This document shows, in pieces, positions 49,715-57,781 of a stretch of 61,508 nucleotides of DNA (positions are counted from its first letter, which is position 1; the number at the start of each line of letters is the position of its first letter). This stretch comes from Phaeobacter sp. B1627 (GTDB lineage Bacteria; Pseudomonadota; Alphaproteobacteria; Rhodobacterales; Rhodobacteraceae), in the NCBI RefSeq assembly GCF_006265095.1, contig NZ_VCNK01000033.1, forward strand, positions 1-61,508, written 5' to 3'. Position numbers and translations under genes: made by a program. The notes under the pieces were generated by a model that saw only the letters and a list, made by a program, of their open reading frames with translations, had not been told where the DNA came from and made no database searches.

Positions 49715-51028
49715 TCAGTTCCCCCGTGCGATTTCACGGATGTCTTTCGACAGTTTCGATACGCCTTGCAGCACCAGCAGCACCCCGCCCATCACCATGA
49801 CCCATTTCATCGGCCACAGCGGGACCTCCCATTCATTAAAGCTGATTTCGCCCCAGCGGACGTTCGGATCGGTCCATTGTCCCGCGTTCAACGACGCGAT
49901 CATCTGGCCAAACCCGATCTCATCGCGCGCCCAAGCGGAAATGACCGCATTGCCCGACGGCACCGCAATGGCATCCATCGCAAAGATCCACGAGGTCACA
50001 AGAAGAGTGCCCGCAAAGATGAAGAAGAAGATCGAGGTCAGCAAATCCACCCAGGCCTTTTTCGGCCGCGACAGTGGCGCGTAGAAGATGTCTACCCGCA
50101 CATGGCTCTCGGTCATCATCGCGTAGGAGCCGGAGATCAGATATTGCATCCCGAACATCAGATACATCGCCTCATGCGCCCAGTTGGTGGGCGAGCCGAA
50201 GACATAGCGCGCGATCACCTCGTAGTAGTAGACAAAGACCGCGATCACCGCCCAATAGGCGACATACTCGCCGCAGAACAGCGACAGGCGGTCGATCCAG
50301 TTCTCGGCGTATTCGTGATCCTGTTTCGGCCGGTCAGCCGCTTCGGCCGCCAGCAGCGCCTGTTCGGCTTCGCTGATCTCCTCATGGGGGGGCAATGCGG
50401 CATTGGCCCGCGCCACCAGTCCCGGCAACAGAACCAGATCCACCGCCAGCAGGATGAGGATGGCATAAAACGCATAGGCCGCAGCATTTTGCCAGAACGC
50501 CCGTGTGGCGGCGGCGGCATCGCGCAGCGGTGTCACCTGCTCCATGGTCTGGCGGGCCTCGATCAGCCGCGCCTCGCCCTTTTCAATGGTGTCCTGCGCC
50601 CGCTGCAGACGCTTTTCCGCACTCTTCTGCGCAAAGGAGCCTGCCTCGGCGGCCGTCACCCGGGCCTCCAGATCGGACAGCCCGGCGCGGGCGTCCTCGA
50701 CCCGGCCGACCTCGCGCTCCAGCACCCGTTCCGCGACGCGGATCTGGTTGGCATGGTTTGACAGCACGGTCCGCGCGTCATGGGTCTGGCCATTGGCATA
50801 GAGCACAAACAGGAAGATCGGGAGATAGACGATCCCGAGGAGGTTTTTCAGATAGAAGCGATGCAGACCGATGATGCCGCCGGTGACGGCAATCATATAG
50901 GCCAGCGCAAGAGTGTAGCGCCGCTCTTTTGGCTGTGGACGGCGCGAAAGCACCATCGCCACGATCGGGAAGACGATCAGCCCGACCCAATACAGCCAAT
51001 GCGGCAGCGTGAAGCTGAGACCCGGCAT
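49715..51028 (-). CDS. TM2-coiled coil-DctQ fusion: TRAP transporter small permease
   Basis: 437 aa, more than twice the usual 160-200 aa of DctQ. The first 85 residues have three hydrophobic stretches and GGIIGLHRFYLKNLLGIVY, which matches the TM2 domain (G-x-x-G-x-HRFY-x-G). Residues about 90-175 form a charged coiled coil (VLEREVGRVEDARAGLSDLE ... KRLQRAQDTIEKGEARL). A further helix and an acidic linker lead to the DctQ part (about 240-437) with YYYEVIARYVFGSPTNWAHE. DctQ helps couple receptor and large subunit; the role of the added part is unknown. Confidence 0.88.
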   Translation of the reverse strand: MPGLSFTLPHWLYWVGLIVFPIVAMVLSRRPQPKERRYTLALAYMIAVTGGIIGLHRFYLKNLLGIVYLPIFLFVLYANGQTHDARTVLSNHANQIRVAERVLEREVGRVEDARAGLSDLEARVTAAEAGSFAQKSAEKRLQRAQDTIEKGEARLIEARQTMEQVTPLRDAAAATRAFWQNAAAYAFYAILILLAVDLVLLPGLVARANAALPPHEEISEAEQALLAAEAADRPKQDHEYAENWIDRLSLFCGEYVAYWAVIAVFVYYYEVIARYVFGSPTNWAHEAMYLMFGMQYLISGSYAMMTESHVRVDIFYAPLSRPKKAWVDLLTSIFFFIFAGTLLVTSWIFAMDAIAVPSGNAVISAWARDEIGFGQMIASLNAGQWTDPNVRWGEISFNEWEVPLWPMKWVMVMGGVLLVLQGVSKLSKDIREIARGN

Positions 51029-51125
51029 TGGGATCCTCTTTCTGGGTATGTGTCAAAGACCGCCCGACGCGCGCAGGCGTCGGGCGGCAAGGTCAATGGT
51101 GGTCGCCCGTTTCCGGGCCGGGACC

Positions 51126-52226
51126 TCAGAGCTTCAGCTCGAGCCCCTCGATCAGCGCCGGATCCACATAGCCGAGCGAGCCCGACAGCATGTAGTCCAA
51201 CTGGATCTTGAACACCCGCGCCGCATTCGGATCGCGGTTGGCATAGTCGAACCAGATCGGTACGGCCACTTCGGTCATCAGCTCCACATCGTCCTGGCTG
51301 AGGCGGGTGACCTCGGTGCCGTCGGCCTCGAATTTCTGCCAGGCCTCCTGGTCGGCGGATTGAATCGCGGCGTGGTGCATGTCGGAGTAGACGTGGGTTT
51401 CCATCTCGACGAACTGCTGCATCTGCGGTGACAGCGCATCCCAGGCGGCGCGGCCGACGGTGATATCCATGATGTCGACCGGCTGATACAGCGACATGAA
51501 ACCCGGAGGGCCCATGACGATATAATCCGTCACCTGGCTGAACCCGAGCGCATAGTTCACCGCCGGACCCACATAGTCGGCCACGTCAATGGTGCCCTTC
51601 TCCAGCGCCGGGAAGATCTCCGAGCCCGGCAGAACCGTGGTCTCGGCGCCGATGGCGTTGAAGATTTCCGCAACCATTCCGCCCGGCAGGCGCATCTTGC
51701 GGCCCGCGAAATCATCGATCGACCGGATCGGCACCTTGGAGTGGATGATGTTCGGTCCATGATGCACCGGTCCGACAAAATGCAGCCCCTGAGCGGCATA
51801 GAGTTCGCGCGCGATATCGATCCCGCCCAGACCATAGTAGAACACGTCAAATTCGTGCGGATTGCGCAGACCCAGCGGGATCGAGGTCAGGAATGTCGCC
51901 GCCGGAATGATCCCCTGCGCGTAGATGGTGAAGGGGTTCACCGCCTCCAGAACGCCGTTTTTCACCGCGTCATAGAGCTGAAAATCCCCAACGACATCAT
52001 TGGCGCCAAAGGGTTGAAAGGCCAGCTCGCCGCCGGTCTTTTCTTCGATTGTGGCGCACCACTCCTTGAAGATCTGCAGCCCGGCGCCGCCCGGCCAGCT
52101 GGTCTGGATCTTCCAGGTCTTGGTCTGGCCCTGCGCGGTCGCCAGATAGGGCGCGGCCACGGTGGCGGCCCCTGCCCCCGCAAGCGTGCGCAACGCCGCA
52201 CGACGGTTGGTGATCAGTTTTTTCAT
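51126..52226 (-). CDS. TRAP transporter solute receptor (DctP/TakP-like), Tat-exported
   Basis: 366 aa with a twin-arginine type signal (NRRAALRTLAGAGAATVAAPYLATAQ). The mature part WKIQTSWPGGAGLQIFKEWC and RKMRLPGGMVAEIFNAIGAE resembles TakP-type receptors for 2-oxo acids, with the substrate-contacting Arg in KMRLPGG. GGGAGG precedes the ATG. First gene of the operon with the fused DctQ and DctM. No catabolic gene in the operon identifies the ligand; pyruvate-like or other 2-oxo or hydroxy acids are likely from the family. Confidence 0.9.
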   Translation of the reverse strand: MKKLITNRRAALRTLAGAGAATVAAPYLATAQGQTKTWKIQTSWPGGAGLQIFKEWCATIEEKTGGELAFQPFGANDVVGDFQLYDAVKNGVLEAVNPFTIYAQGIIPAATFLTSIPLGLRNPHEFDVFYYGLGGIDIARELYAAQGLHFVGPVHHGPNIIHSKVPIRSIDDFAGRKMRLPGGMVAEIFNAIGAETTVLPGSEIFPALEKGTIDVADYVGPAVNYALGFSQVTDYIVMGPPGFMSLYQPVDIMDITVGRAAWDALSPQMQQFVEMETHVYSDMHHAAIQSADQEAWQKFEADGTEVTRLSQDDVELMTEVAVPIWFDYANRDPNAARVFKIQLDYMLSGSLGYVDPALIEGLELKL

Positions 52227-52733
52227 GAAGTTCCTCCCTGTTTTTGTCGGGCCGGCAGATCAGTCTCCTCCAGGATCTGCGGCTGACAGGGGCACGGTAG
52301 CGCGAAAAGAAAAAATTGGTAAGAAAATTCTGCCAACAATCATTTTTTCGATAAATATGCGCCCATGCATTCAATTTTTCATATTCATATGAGGACCCAA
52401 CCCCGTGGAAAAAAGTCCGGCTTATCAGTGGTAATCTGCGGTAGGTGGACAATTTGTCCCACGCAACTGCGCCGGAACCACAGGAGCCGACCCGGACCCG
52501 CTCAGGTCATATAACCTATCCAATTTTTCTCAGCCCCAACCGAGGCGGATCGCGCCCAGCTCGCAAAAATGTTTGCGCCAACAAGTTTGCGCCAACAAAA
52601 AGACCCGGCAACGGGCGGCCCGAAATGCAGACCGAGAGCCGCCAGCCAACCGGCCAATCAGGACCTCACCACGCCGACGTCCGTATTCCCATCCGCCGCA
52701 ACCCATGCGGCACTCCGGGTCGACATCCGCGCC
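52227..52733. other. Intergenic region with divergent promoter-like A+T segment and a short tandem repeat
   Basis: About 500 bases between the TRAP receptor gene and the end of the GntR gene. The part at about 52300-52400 is very A+T-rich and probably carries the promoter of the receptor operon. A 14-bp unit GTTTGCGCCAACAA is repeated exactly twice in tandem at 52571-52598. No convincing gene is seen; frames in this region are shadows. Confidence 0.5.
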
Positions 52734-53390
52734 CTATTCGGCGGCGCTCTTCAGCGAGGCCATCAGCTGGTGGAATTTCTCGCCCTGAACCGCCACGTGA
52801 TTGCGCAGCGCCTCTGCGGCAGGGTTGGCCGCGCCGTTTTCCAGCGCCCGCACGATCTCTTCATGCTCGGCCATGGATTGCGCCATGCGACCGCGAAACC
52901 GGAGCTGCTGACGGCGAAACGGCTGCAGCCGTTTGTGCAGCTTCGCCGCTTCCTGCGCCAGGAAACTGTTGCCCGATTGTTGATATATGATGCTGTGGAA
53001 GCGTTCGTTCTCGAAATAATACGCATCCGCGTCGCGGGCCTCTACCGCCTGCTGGCAGCTCTCATTAGCGGCACGCAGCTCGGTCAGGGCGGTATCCGAA
53101 ATCCGGCGCGCGGCAAGGCGGGCACAGACCGCCTCCAGCTCCGCCATGACCTCGAACATTTCCAAAAGCTCCACCGGCCCGGGCTGGCGCACAAAGGCGC
53201 CGCGACGGGGAATCAGCTCCACCAAGCCGGAAAGCGCGAGCCTCTGGAGCGCCTCCCGAAGCGGGGTCCGCGACACGCCGAAGTGTTCAGCCAGACGGAC
53301 CTCGTCGAGGCGATCCCCATCGGCGTAGACGCCGCTGAAAATCAGCTCCTCCAATTCTTCGGCAATGGTGTCTGCGCGGCGGTGTTCCAT
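52734..53390 (-). CDS. matR: GntR-family regulator of malonate genes
   Basis: 218-aa FadR-subfamily GntR protein. N-terminal winged helix: LDEVRLAEHFGVSRTPLREALQRLALSGLVELIPRRG. C-terminal FCD-type helical domain with ARDADAYYFENERFHSIIYQ (metal/ligand Asp and His). It is divergent from the malonate uptake and degradation operon, with a palindrome TCTTGTATACAAAA between them. MatR of rhizobia has the same arrangement and represses mat genes until malonate binds. Assignment rests on context and family. Confidence 0.85.
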   Translation of the reverse strand: MEHRRADTIAEELEELIFSGVYADGDRLDEVRLAEHFGVSRTPLREALQRLALSGLVELIPRRGAFVRQPGPVELLEMFEVMAELEAVCARLAARRISDTALTELRAANESCQQAVEARDADAYYFENERFHSIIYQQSGNSFLAQEAAKLHKRLQPFRRQQLRFRGRMAQSMAEHEEIVRALENGAANPAAEALRNHVAVQGEKFHQLMASLKSAAE

Positions 53391-53436
53391 GGAGAATGAT
53401 CATTACCTCCCCACCCCTGAAATTCAAGAGACCTAT

Positions 53437-53450
53437 TCTTGTATACAAAA
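53437..53450. promoter_or_regulatory. Candidate MatR operator
   Basis: TCTTGTATACAAAA, centred on the palindrome TTGTATACAA, in the 137-bp divergent region between matR and the receptor gene. It is close to the MatR site I recall from Rhizobium (TCTTGTA/TACACGA). TTGACT lies just downstream (53455-53460) as a possible -35. Confidence 0.7.
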
Positions 53451-53527
53451 GTATTGACTTAAAAAACACCTGACGCCTACCCTTACGGCACCTCCGGCCA
53501 GCCCGGGGGACCAAAAGGGAGGATACC

Positions 53528-54514
53528 ATGAATAGATTTCTGAAGGCCGCGATTGCGGGCCTTGCGATGACGGCTGCCGGGTCCATGGCCAGCGCCACCG
53601 AGCTCCGCCTGTCTCATCAATGGTCCAACAATGACATCCGCCACAAAGTGGCCCAGATGGTTGCGGACGATGTTGCCGCGGCTGACGTTGACCTGTCGAT
53701 CCGGATTTTCGGCTCCAAATCGCTGTTCAAACCGCGCGAGCAGTACAAACCGCTGAGCCGAGGCCAGCTCGACATGACGGTGCTGCCGCTCTCTTATGCC
53801 GGTGGTCAGCAGCCCGCCTACAACCTGACACTGATGCCCGGTCTGGTGAAAAACCACGACCACGCCGCCCGCCTGTCCGACTCGCCCTTCATGGAAGCGC
53901 TCGAGGCCAAGATGGCCGAGGATGACGTCATGGTGCTGGTCCACGGCTATCTCGCCGGTGGTTTTGCAGGCAAGGACAAATGCATCACCGCCCCCGAAGA
54001 CGTCGCGGGTCTGCAGACCCGCGCGGCTGGCAAGTCCTTTGAGCAGATGCTGGCAGGGGCCGGCGCATCGATCGCCTCCATGGCCTCGTCCGAGATCTAC
54101 AACGCCATGCAGACCGGCGTCCTGCAGGCCGCCAATACCTCGTCGTCCTCCTTCGTGTCCTACCGGATCTACGAGCAGGTCAGCTGCTACACACCCGCAG
54201 GCGATGTCGCGCTGTGGTTCATGTATCAGCCGATGCTGATCAACAAGACCGCGTTCGAGGGTCTGAATGACGCGCAACAAGCCGCCCTGCTGGCCGCGTC
54301 CGAAAAGGCCCAGGCCTTCTATCTGGAAGAGGCCAAAAAGGAAGACGCGGCCTCTGCCAAGGTCTTTGCCGATGCAGGTGTCGAAATCGCCGAGATGTCC
54401 TCTGCCGATTTCGAAGCCTGGCGCGAGCTGGCGAAAGAGACGTCCTACAAGCAGTTCGTCGAGGATGTGAATGACGGCCAGGCGCTTCTTGACCTCGCGT
54501 TGGCAGTGGAGTGA
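53528..54514 (+). CDS. matP: TRAP transporter solute receptor, probably for malonate
   Basis: 328 aa with a Sec signal ending at about GSMASATELRL. DctP fold: LSHQWSNNDIRHKVAQMVAD at the start, LQTRAAGKSFEQMLAGAGAS (conserved Arg region) and YNAMQTGVLQAANTS. GGGAGGAT precedes the ATG. The gene order receptor, small permease, large permease, malonyl-CoA decarboxylase, malonyl-CoA synthetase equals matPQMAB of rhizobia, so malonate is the probable ligand. Confidence 0.88.
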   Translation: MNRFLKAAIAGLAMTAAGSMASATELRLSHQWSNNDIRHKVAQMVADDVAAADVDLSIRIFGSKSLFKPREQYKPLSRGQLDMTVLPLSYAGGQQPAYNLTLMPGLVKNHDHAARLSDSPFMEALEAKMAEDDVMVLVHGYLAGGFAGKDKCITAPEDVAGLQTRAAGKSFEQMLAGAGASIASMASSEIYNAMQTGVLQAANTSSSSFVSYRIYEQVSCYTPAGDVALWFMYQPMLINKTAFEGLNDAQQAALLAASEKAQAFYLEEAKKEDAASAKVFADAGVEIAEMSSADFEAWRELAKETSYKQFVEDVNDGQALLDLALAVE

Positions 54515-54582
54515 CCGGAGTGCGTCAGACCGGCCCCCGCGCCCCTGACGCAATCCGACCGACCCCTCACTGCGGCAAATCC

Positions 54583-54610
54583 CGGAGCGGCCCCCGCGCC
54601 GCTCCGCTTT
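54583..54610 (+). terminator. Hairpin between receptor and permease genes
   Basis: CGGAGCGGC-CCCCGC-GCCGCTCCG followed by CTTTT; a second 7-bp stem GCGTCAG/CTGACGC lies just before (54522-54551). In this position it likely attenuates permease expression relative to the receptor. Confidence 0.65.
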
Positions 54611-54647
54611 TCCCGATCCTCTGACCCATAAATTTCTGGAGGCGAAG

Positions 54648-55190
54648 ATGGCAAGCCACAGTTCGGCAGCTATAGCCCATACGGGCAACAACCCCTTTCT
54701 CCGCTTTGTTGCGGCCCTTTCCACCCTGGCGGGCTGGTGCTCGGCCGCCATGATCGTCGCAGCCGTTGCCATCACCTGCCAGATGATCATCATCCGCTTC
54801 GTGCTGAACGGCTCCACCATCTGGCAGACCGAGGCCGTGATCTATCTGGTGATCGCGGCCACCCTCGTGGGGCTGCCCTATGTGCAGCGGCTCCGGGGCC
54901 ACGTGAATGTCGATCTGGTGCCGCTGTCCCTGCCCTCGCGGGCGCGGTTCGTGCTGGCGGTTTTCACCTCCGTCCTGTCGATCACCATCATGGCGATCAT
55001 GCTGTGGTACGGCTATGAATACTGGCACTACGCGATGGATCGCGGCTGGCGGTCCGATACCGTCTGGGGCGTCCGCCTGTGGATCCCCTACCTCTCCATT
55101 CCCGTCGGTTTCGGCCTGTTGCTGCTGCAGCTGATTGCCGATTTCATCGCCCTGCTGACGGGCACCGATAAACCCTTTGGTCTGGAGTAA
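54648..55190 (+). CDS. matQ: TRAP transporter small permease (DctQ), malonate
   Basis: 180 aa with four membrane segments (FVAALSTLAGWCSAAMIVAAVAI region, VIYLVIAATLVGLPYV, VLAVFTSVLSITIMAIML, LSIPVGFGLLLLQLIAD), the normal size for DctQ. TGGAGG precedes the ATG. RLRGHVNVDLVP is the conserved cytoplasmic loop. It lies between the receptor and large permease genes, 5 bases before the latter. Confidence 0.9.
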   Translation: MASHSSAAIAHTGNNPFLRFVAALSTLAGWCSAAMIVAAVAITCQMIIIRFVLNGSTIWQTEAVIYLVIAATLVGLPYVQRLRGHVNVDLVPLSLPSRARFVLAVFTSVLSITIMAIMLWYGYEYWHYAMDRGWRSDTVWGVRLWIPYLSIPVGFGLLLLQLIADFIALLTGTDKPFGLE

Positions 55191-55195
55191 CGGAC

Positions 55196-56512
55196 ATGGA
55201 CCCGCTTCTGCTGGGCGGCATCGTTGCCGTCGTCACTATCCTTGTCCTGTTTTCCGGCGTCTCGGTGGCCATTGGCCTGCTGATCGTCTCCGCAGGGTTC
55301 CTGATCCTCTTTGACGGCCCCCGCGCGCTGGAGCTGATGCCGGAGATCCTCTTTGGCAAACTCGACAATTTTGCGCTGCTGTCGATCCCGATGTTCATCA
55401 TCATGGGGGCCTCGATTGCCTCCACCCGGGCCGGCGCCGATCTCTATGAGGCGCTGGAGCGCTGGCTGACCCGCCTGCCCGGCGGCCTGCTGATCTCCAA
55501 CCTCGGGGCCTGCGCCCTGTTCGCCGCCATGTCCGGCTCCTCGCCTGCGACCTGTGCAGCCATCGGCAAGATGGGCATCCCCGAGATGCGCAAACGCGGC
55601 TACCCGGACGGGGTCGCGGCGGGCTCCATCGCGGCCGGCGGCACCCTTGGCATCCTGATCCCGCCCTCGGTCACCATGATCGTCTACGGCATCGCCACCG
55701 AGACCTCGATCGGGCGTCTGTTCCTGGCCGGAGTCCTGCCGGGGCTGCTGCTGGTGGGCCTGTTCATGGCCTGGTCGCTCTATTCCACCTGGCGGTCGGG
55801 CAATTCGGCGCTGCTGGCCTCGGGCAGCTACAGCTGGGCCGAACGGTTCGAGATCCTGCCCCGCGTGCTGCCGTTCCTGGCGATCATCTTCGGCGTGCTC
55901 TATGCCATGTACGGCGGCATCGCCACACCATCGGAAACCGCCGCCGTCGGCGCACTGCTGTGCCTGCTGATCGCGGTGATCATCTACAAGCTCTGGAACC
56001 CGCGCGATCTGTGGGTTGTGCTGCGTGACAGCACCAAGGAGAGCGTGATGATCCTCTTCATCATCGCCGCCGCCGGTGTGTTTTCCTATATGCTGTCGTC
56101 GCTGTTCATCACCCAGTCCATTGCCGAATGGATCGGCACGCTGGATGTGAACCGCTGGGTCCTGATGGGGGCGGTGAATGTCTTTTTGCTGATCGCGGGC
56201 TTCTTCCTGCCGCCGGTTGCGGTGATCCTGATGGCGGCGCCGATCCTGTTGCCGATCATCACCACCGCCGGGTTTGACCCGATCTGGTTCGCCGTGGTGC
56301 TGACCATCAACATGGAAATCGGGCTGATCTCGCCTCCTGTCGGGCTCAACCTCTATGTCATCAACGGCATCGCACCGGATATCTCGCTGCGCACGATCCT
56401 CACCGGCTCCCTGCCCTTCGTGGCCTGCATGATCCTGGCCATCGTGCTGCTGTGCCTGATGCCCGGACTGGCGACCTGGCTTCCGAACCTGGTGATGGGA
56501 GCCGCGATATGA
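55196..56512 (+). CDS. matM: TRAP transporter large permease (DctM), malonate
   Basis: 438 aa, about 12 membrane segments. Family signatures: SIPMFIIMGASIASTRAG, AAGSIAAGGTLGILIPPSVTMIVYGI and NMEIGLISPPVGLNLYVING. It ends in ATGA overlap with the malonyl-CoA decarboxylase gene, so uptake and degradation are translationally linked. Confidence 0.92.
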   Translation: MDPLLLGGIVAVVTILVLFSGVSVAIGLLIVSAGFLILFDGPRALELMPEILFGKLDNFALLSIPMFIIMGASIASTRAGADLYEALERWLTRLPGGLLISNLGACALFAAMSGSSPATCAAIGKMGIPEMRKRGYPDGVAAGSIAAGGTLGILIPPSVTMIVYGIATETSIGRLFLAGVLPGLLLVGLFMAWSLYSTWRSGNSALLASGSYSWAERFEILPRVLPFLAIIFGVLYAMYGGIATPSETAAVGALLCLLIAVIIYKLWNPRDLWVVLRDSTKESVMILFIIAAAGVFSYMLSSLFITQSIAEWIGTLDVNRWVLMGAVNVFLLIAGFFLPPVAVILMAAPILLPIITTAGFDPIWFAVVLTINMEIGLISPPVGLNLYVINGIAPDISLRTILTGSLPFVACMILAIVLLCLMPGLATWLPNLVMGAAI

Positions 56513-57768
56513 GCATTCTGGCGGAACTCCTTTCCACCGTTTTCGAACGCCGCCACCGCACCGTGCAGTCCGCCGCTTCCGACGGGCGCCCGCTGGAGGA
56601 GCTGGCCGATGCGCTGGTCGGCTCCGCCGGGGAGACCTCGGGGCTGGCGCTGGCGGGCGAAATCCTCGCCCGGTTCAAAACCCTTGACGATGACGGCAAG
56701 CTGGCGTTCTTTCGGCATCTGGCAAGCGAGATGAATATCGCCCCGGACGAGGTAAGGCAAACACTTGATACATATGAGAAAAATCCGTCTCGCGCCTCCT
56801 ATCGGGCCTTTATGGCCGCCTCGGAACCCCGCCGTCAGGAACTGGTGCGTCGCCTCAACCGGCTGCCGAACGCCACCGGCGCATTGGTGCGGATGCGCGC
56901 GGATCTGCTGCGGCTGGGCCGGGGCGAGCCGGAACTGGAGGCGTTGGATATCGACTTCCGCCACCTCTTCCTCAGCTGGTTCAACCGGGGCTTTCTGGTG
57001 CTGCGCCCGATCAACTGGGAAAGCCCCGCGCATATCCTCGAAAAGATCATCGCCTATGAGGCGGTGCATGCCATCGACAGCTGGGACGACCTGCGCCGCA
57101 GGCTGGAACCGGAGGACCGGCGCTGTTTTGCCTTCTTCCACCCCTCAATGCCGGATGAGCCGTTGATTTTCGTCGAGGTGGCCCTGACCAGAGGCATTCC
57201 CGGCTCCGTGCAGGCGCTGCTCGCGCAGGACCGCACGGCAATGCCCGCCGCCGAGGCCGATACCGCGACCTTCTATTCGATCTCCAACTGTCAGACCGGG
57301 CTGGCCAGCATCTCCTTTGGCAATTCCCTGATCAAGCAGGTGGCCTCTGACCTCGCAGCGGAACTGCCGGGACTGGCGACCTTCGTCACCCTCTCGCCGA
57401 TTCCGGGTCTGGTCAAATGGGCGCAGTCCGAGGGTCTGGATCGCGATATCACCGGCCCCGATGCCACGCCCGAGACCCTGCGCGCGCTGGCCGCGCATTA
57501 CCTGCTCAACGCCAAACGCCCCGGCGGCCTGCCCTATGATCCGGTCGCCCGCTTCCACCTTGGCAATGGCGCCATCGTCCACAAGGTTCACGCGGATGCG
57601 GATACCTCCGACAAAGGCCGGGCCCAGTCCGGCGGTGCGATGGTGAACTATCTCTACGATCTTCAGAATGTGGCCCAGAACCACGAACGTTTCGCGACCA
57701 CACAAGACGTGCCTGCCTCCGCCGAGGTCAAAAGCCTCGCCAGCACGGCACGCAGCGTCCAGGCATAG
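56509..57768 (+). CDS. matA: Malonyl-CoA decarboxylase
   Basis: 419 aa from MSILAELLST; the frame upstream is the permease gene. Conserved MCD features: helical N-terminal domain (AELLSTVFERRHRTVQ ... SEPRRQELVRRLN) and GNAT-like catalytic domain with HAIDSWDDLRRRLEPEDRRCFAFFHPSMPDEPLIFVEV-type segments, STLSPIPGLVKW-like TLSPIPGLVKWAQSEG containing the catalytic Ser, and FHLGNGAIVHKVHADADT with the catalytic His. It converts malonyl-CoA to acetyl-CoA. It is followed 13 bases later by matB. Confidence 0.92.
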   Translation: MSILAELLSTVFERRHRTVQSAASDGRPLEELADALVGSAGETSGLALAGEILARFKTLDDDGKLAFFRHLASEMNIAPDEVRQTLDTYEKNPSRASYRAFMAASEPRRQELVRRLNRLPNATGALVRMRADLLRLGRGEPELEALDIDFRHLFLSWFNRGFLVLRPINWESPAHILEKIIAYEAVHAIDSWDDLRRRLEPEDRRCFAFFHPSMPDEPLIFVEVALTRGIPGSVQALLAQDRTAMPAAEADTATFYSISNCQTGLASISFGNSLIKQVASDLAAELPGLATFVTLSPIPGLVKWAQSEGLDRDITGPDATPETLRALAAHYLLNAKRPGGLPYDPVARFHLGNGAIVHKVHADADTSDKGRAQSGGAMVNYLYDLQNVAQNHERFATTQDVPASAEVKSLASTARSVQA

Positions 57769-57781
57769 AAAGGCTCGACCT

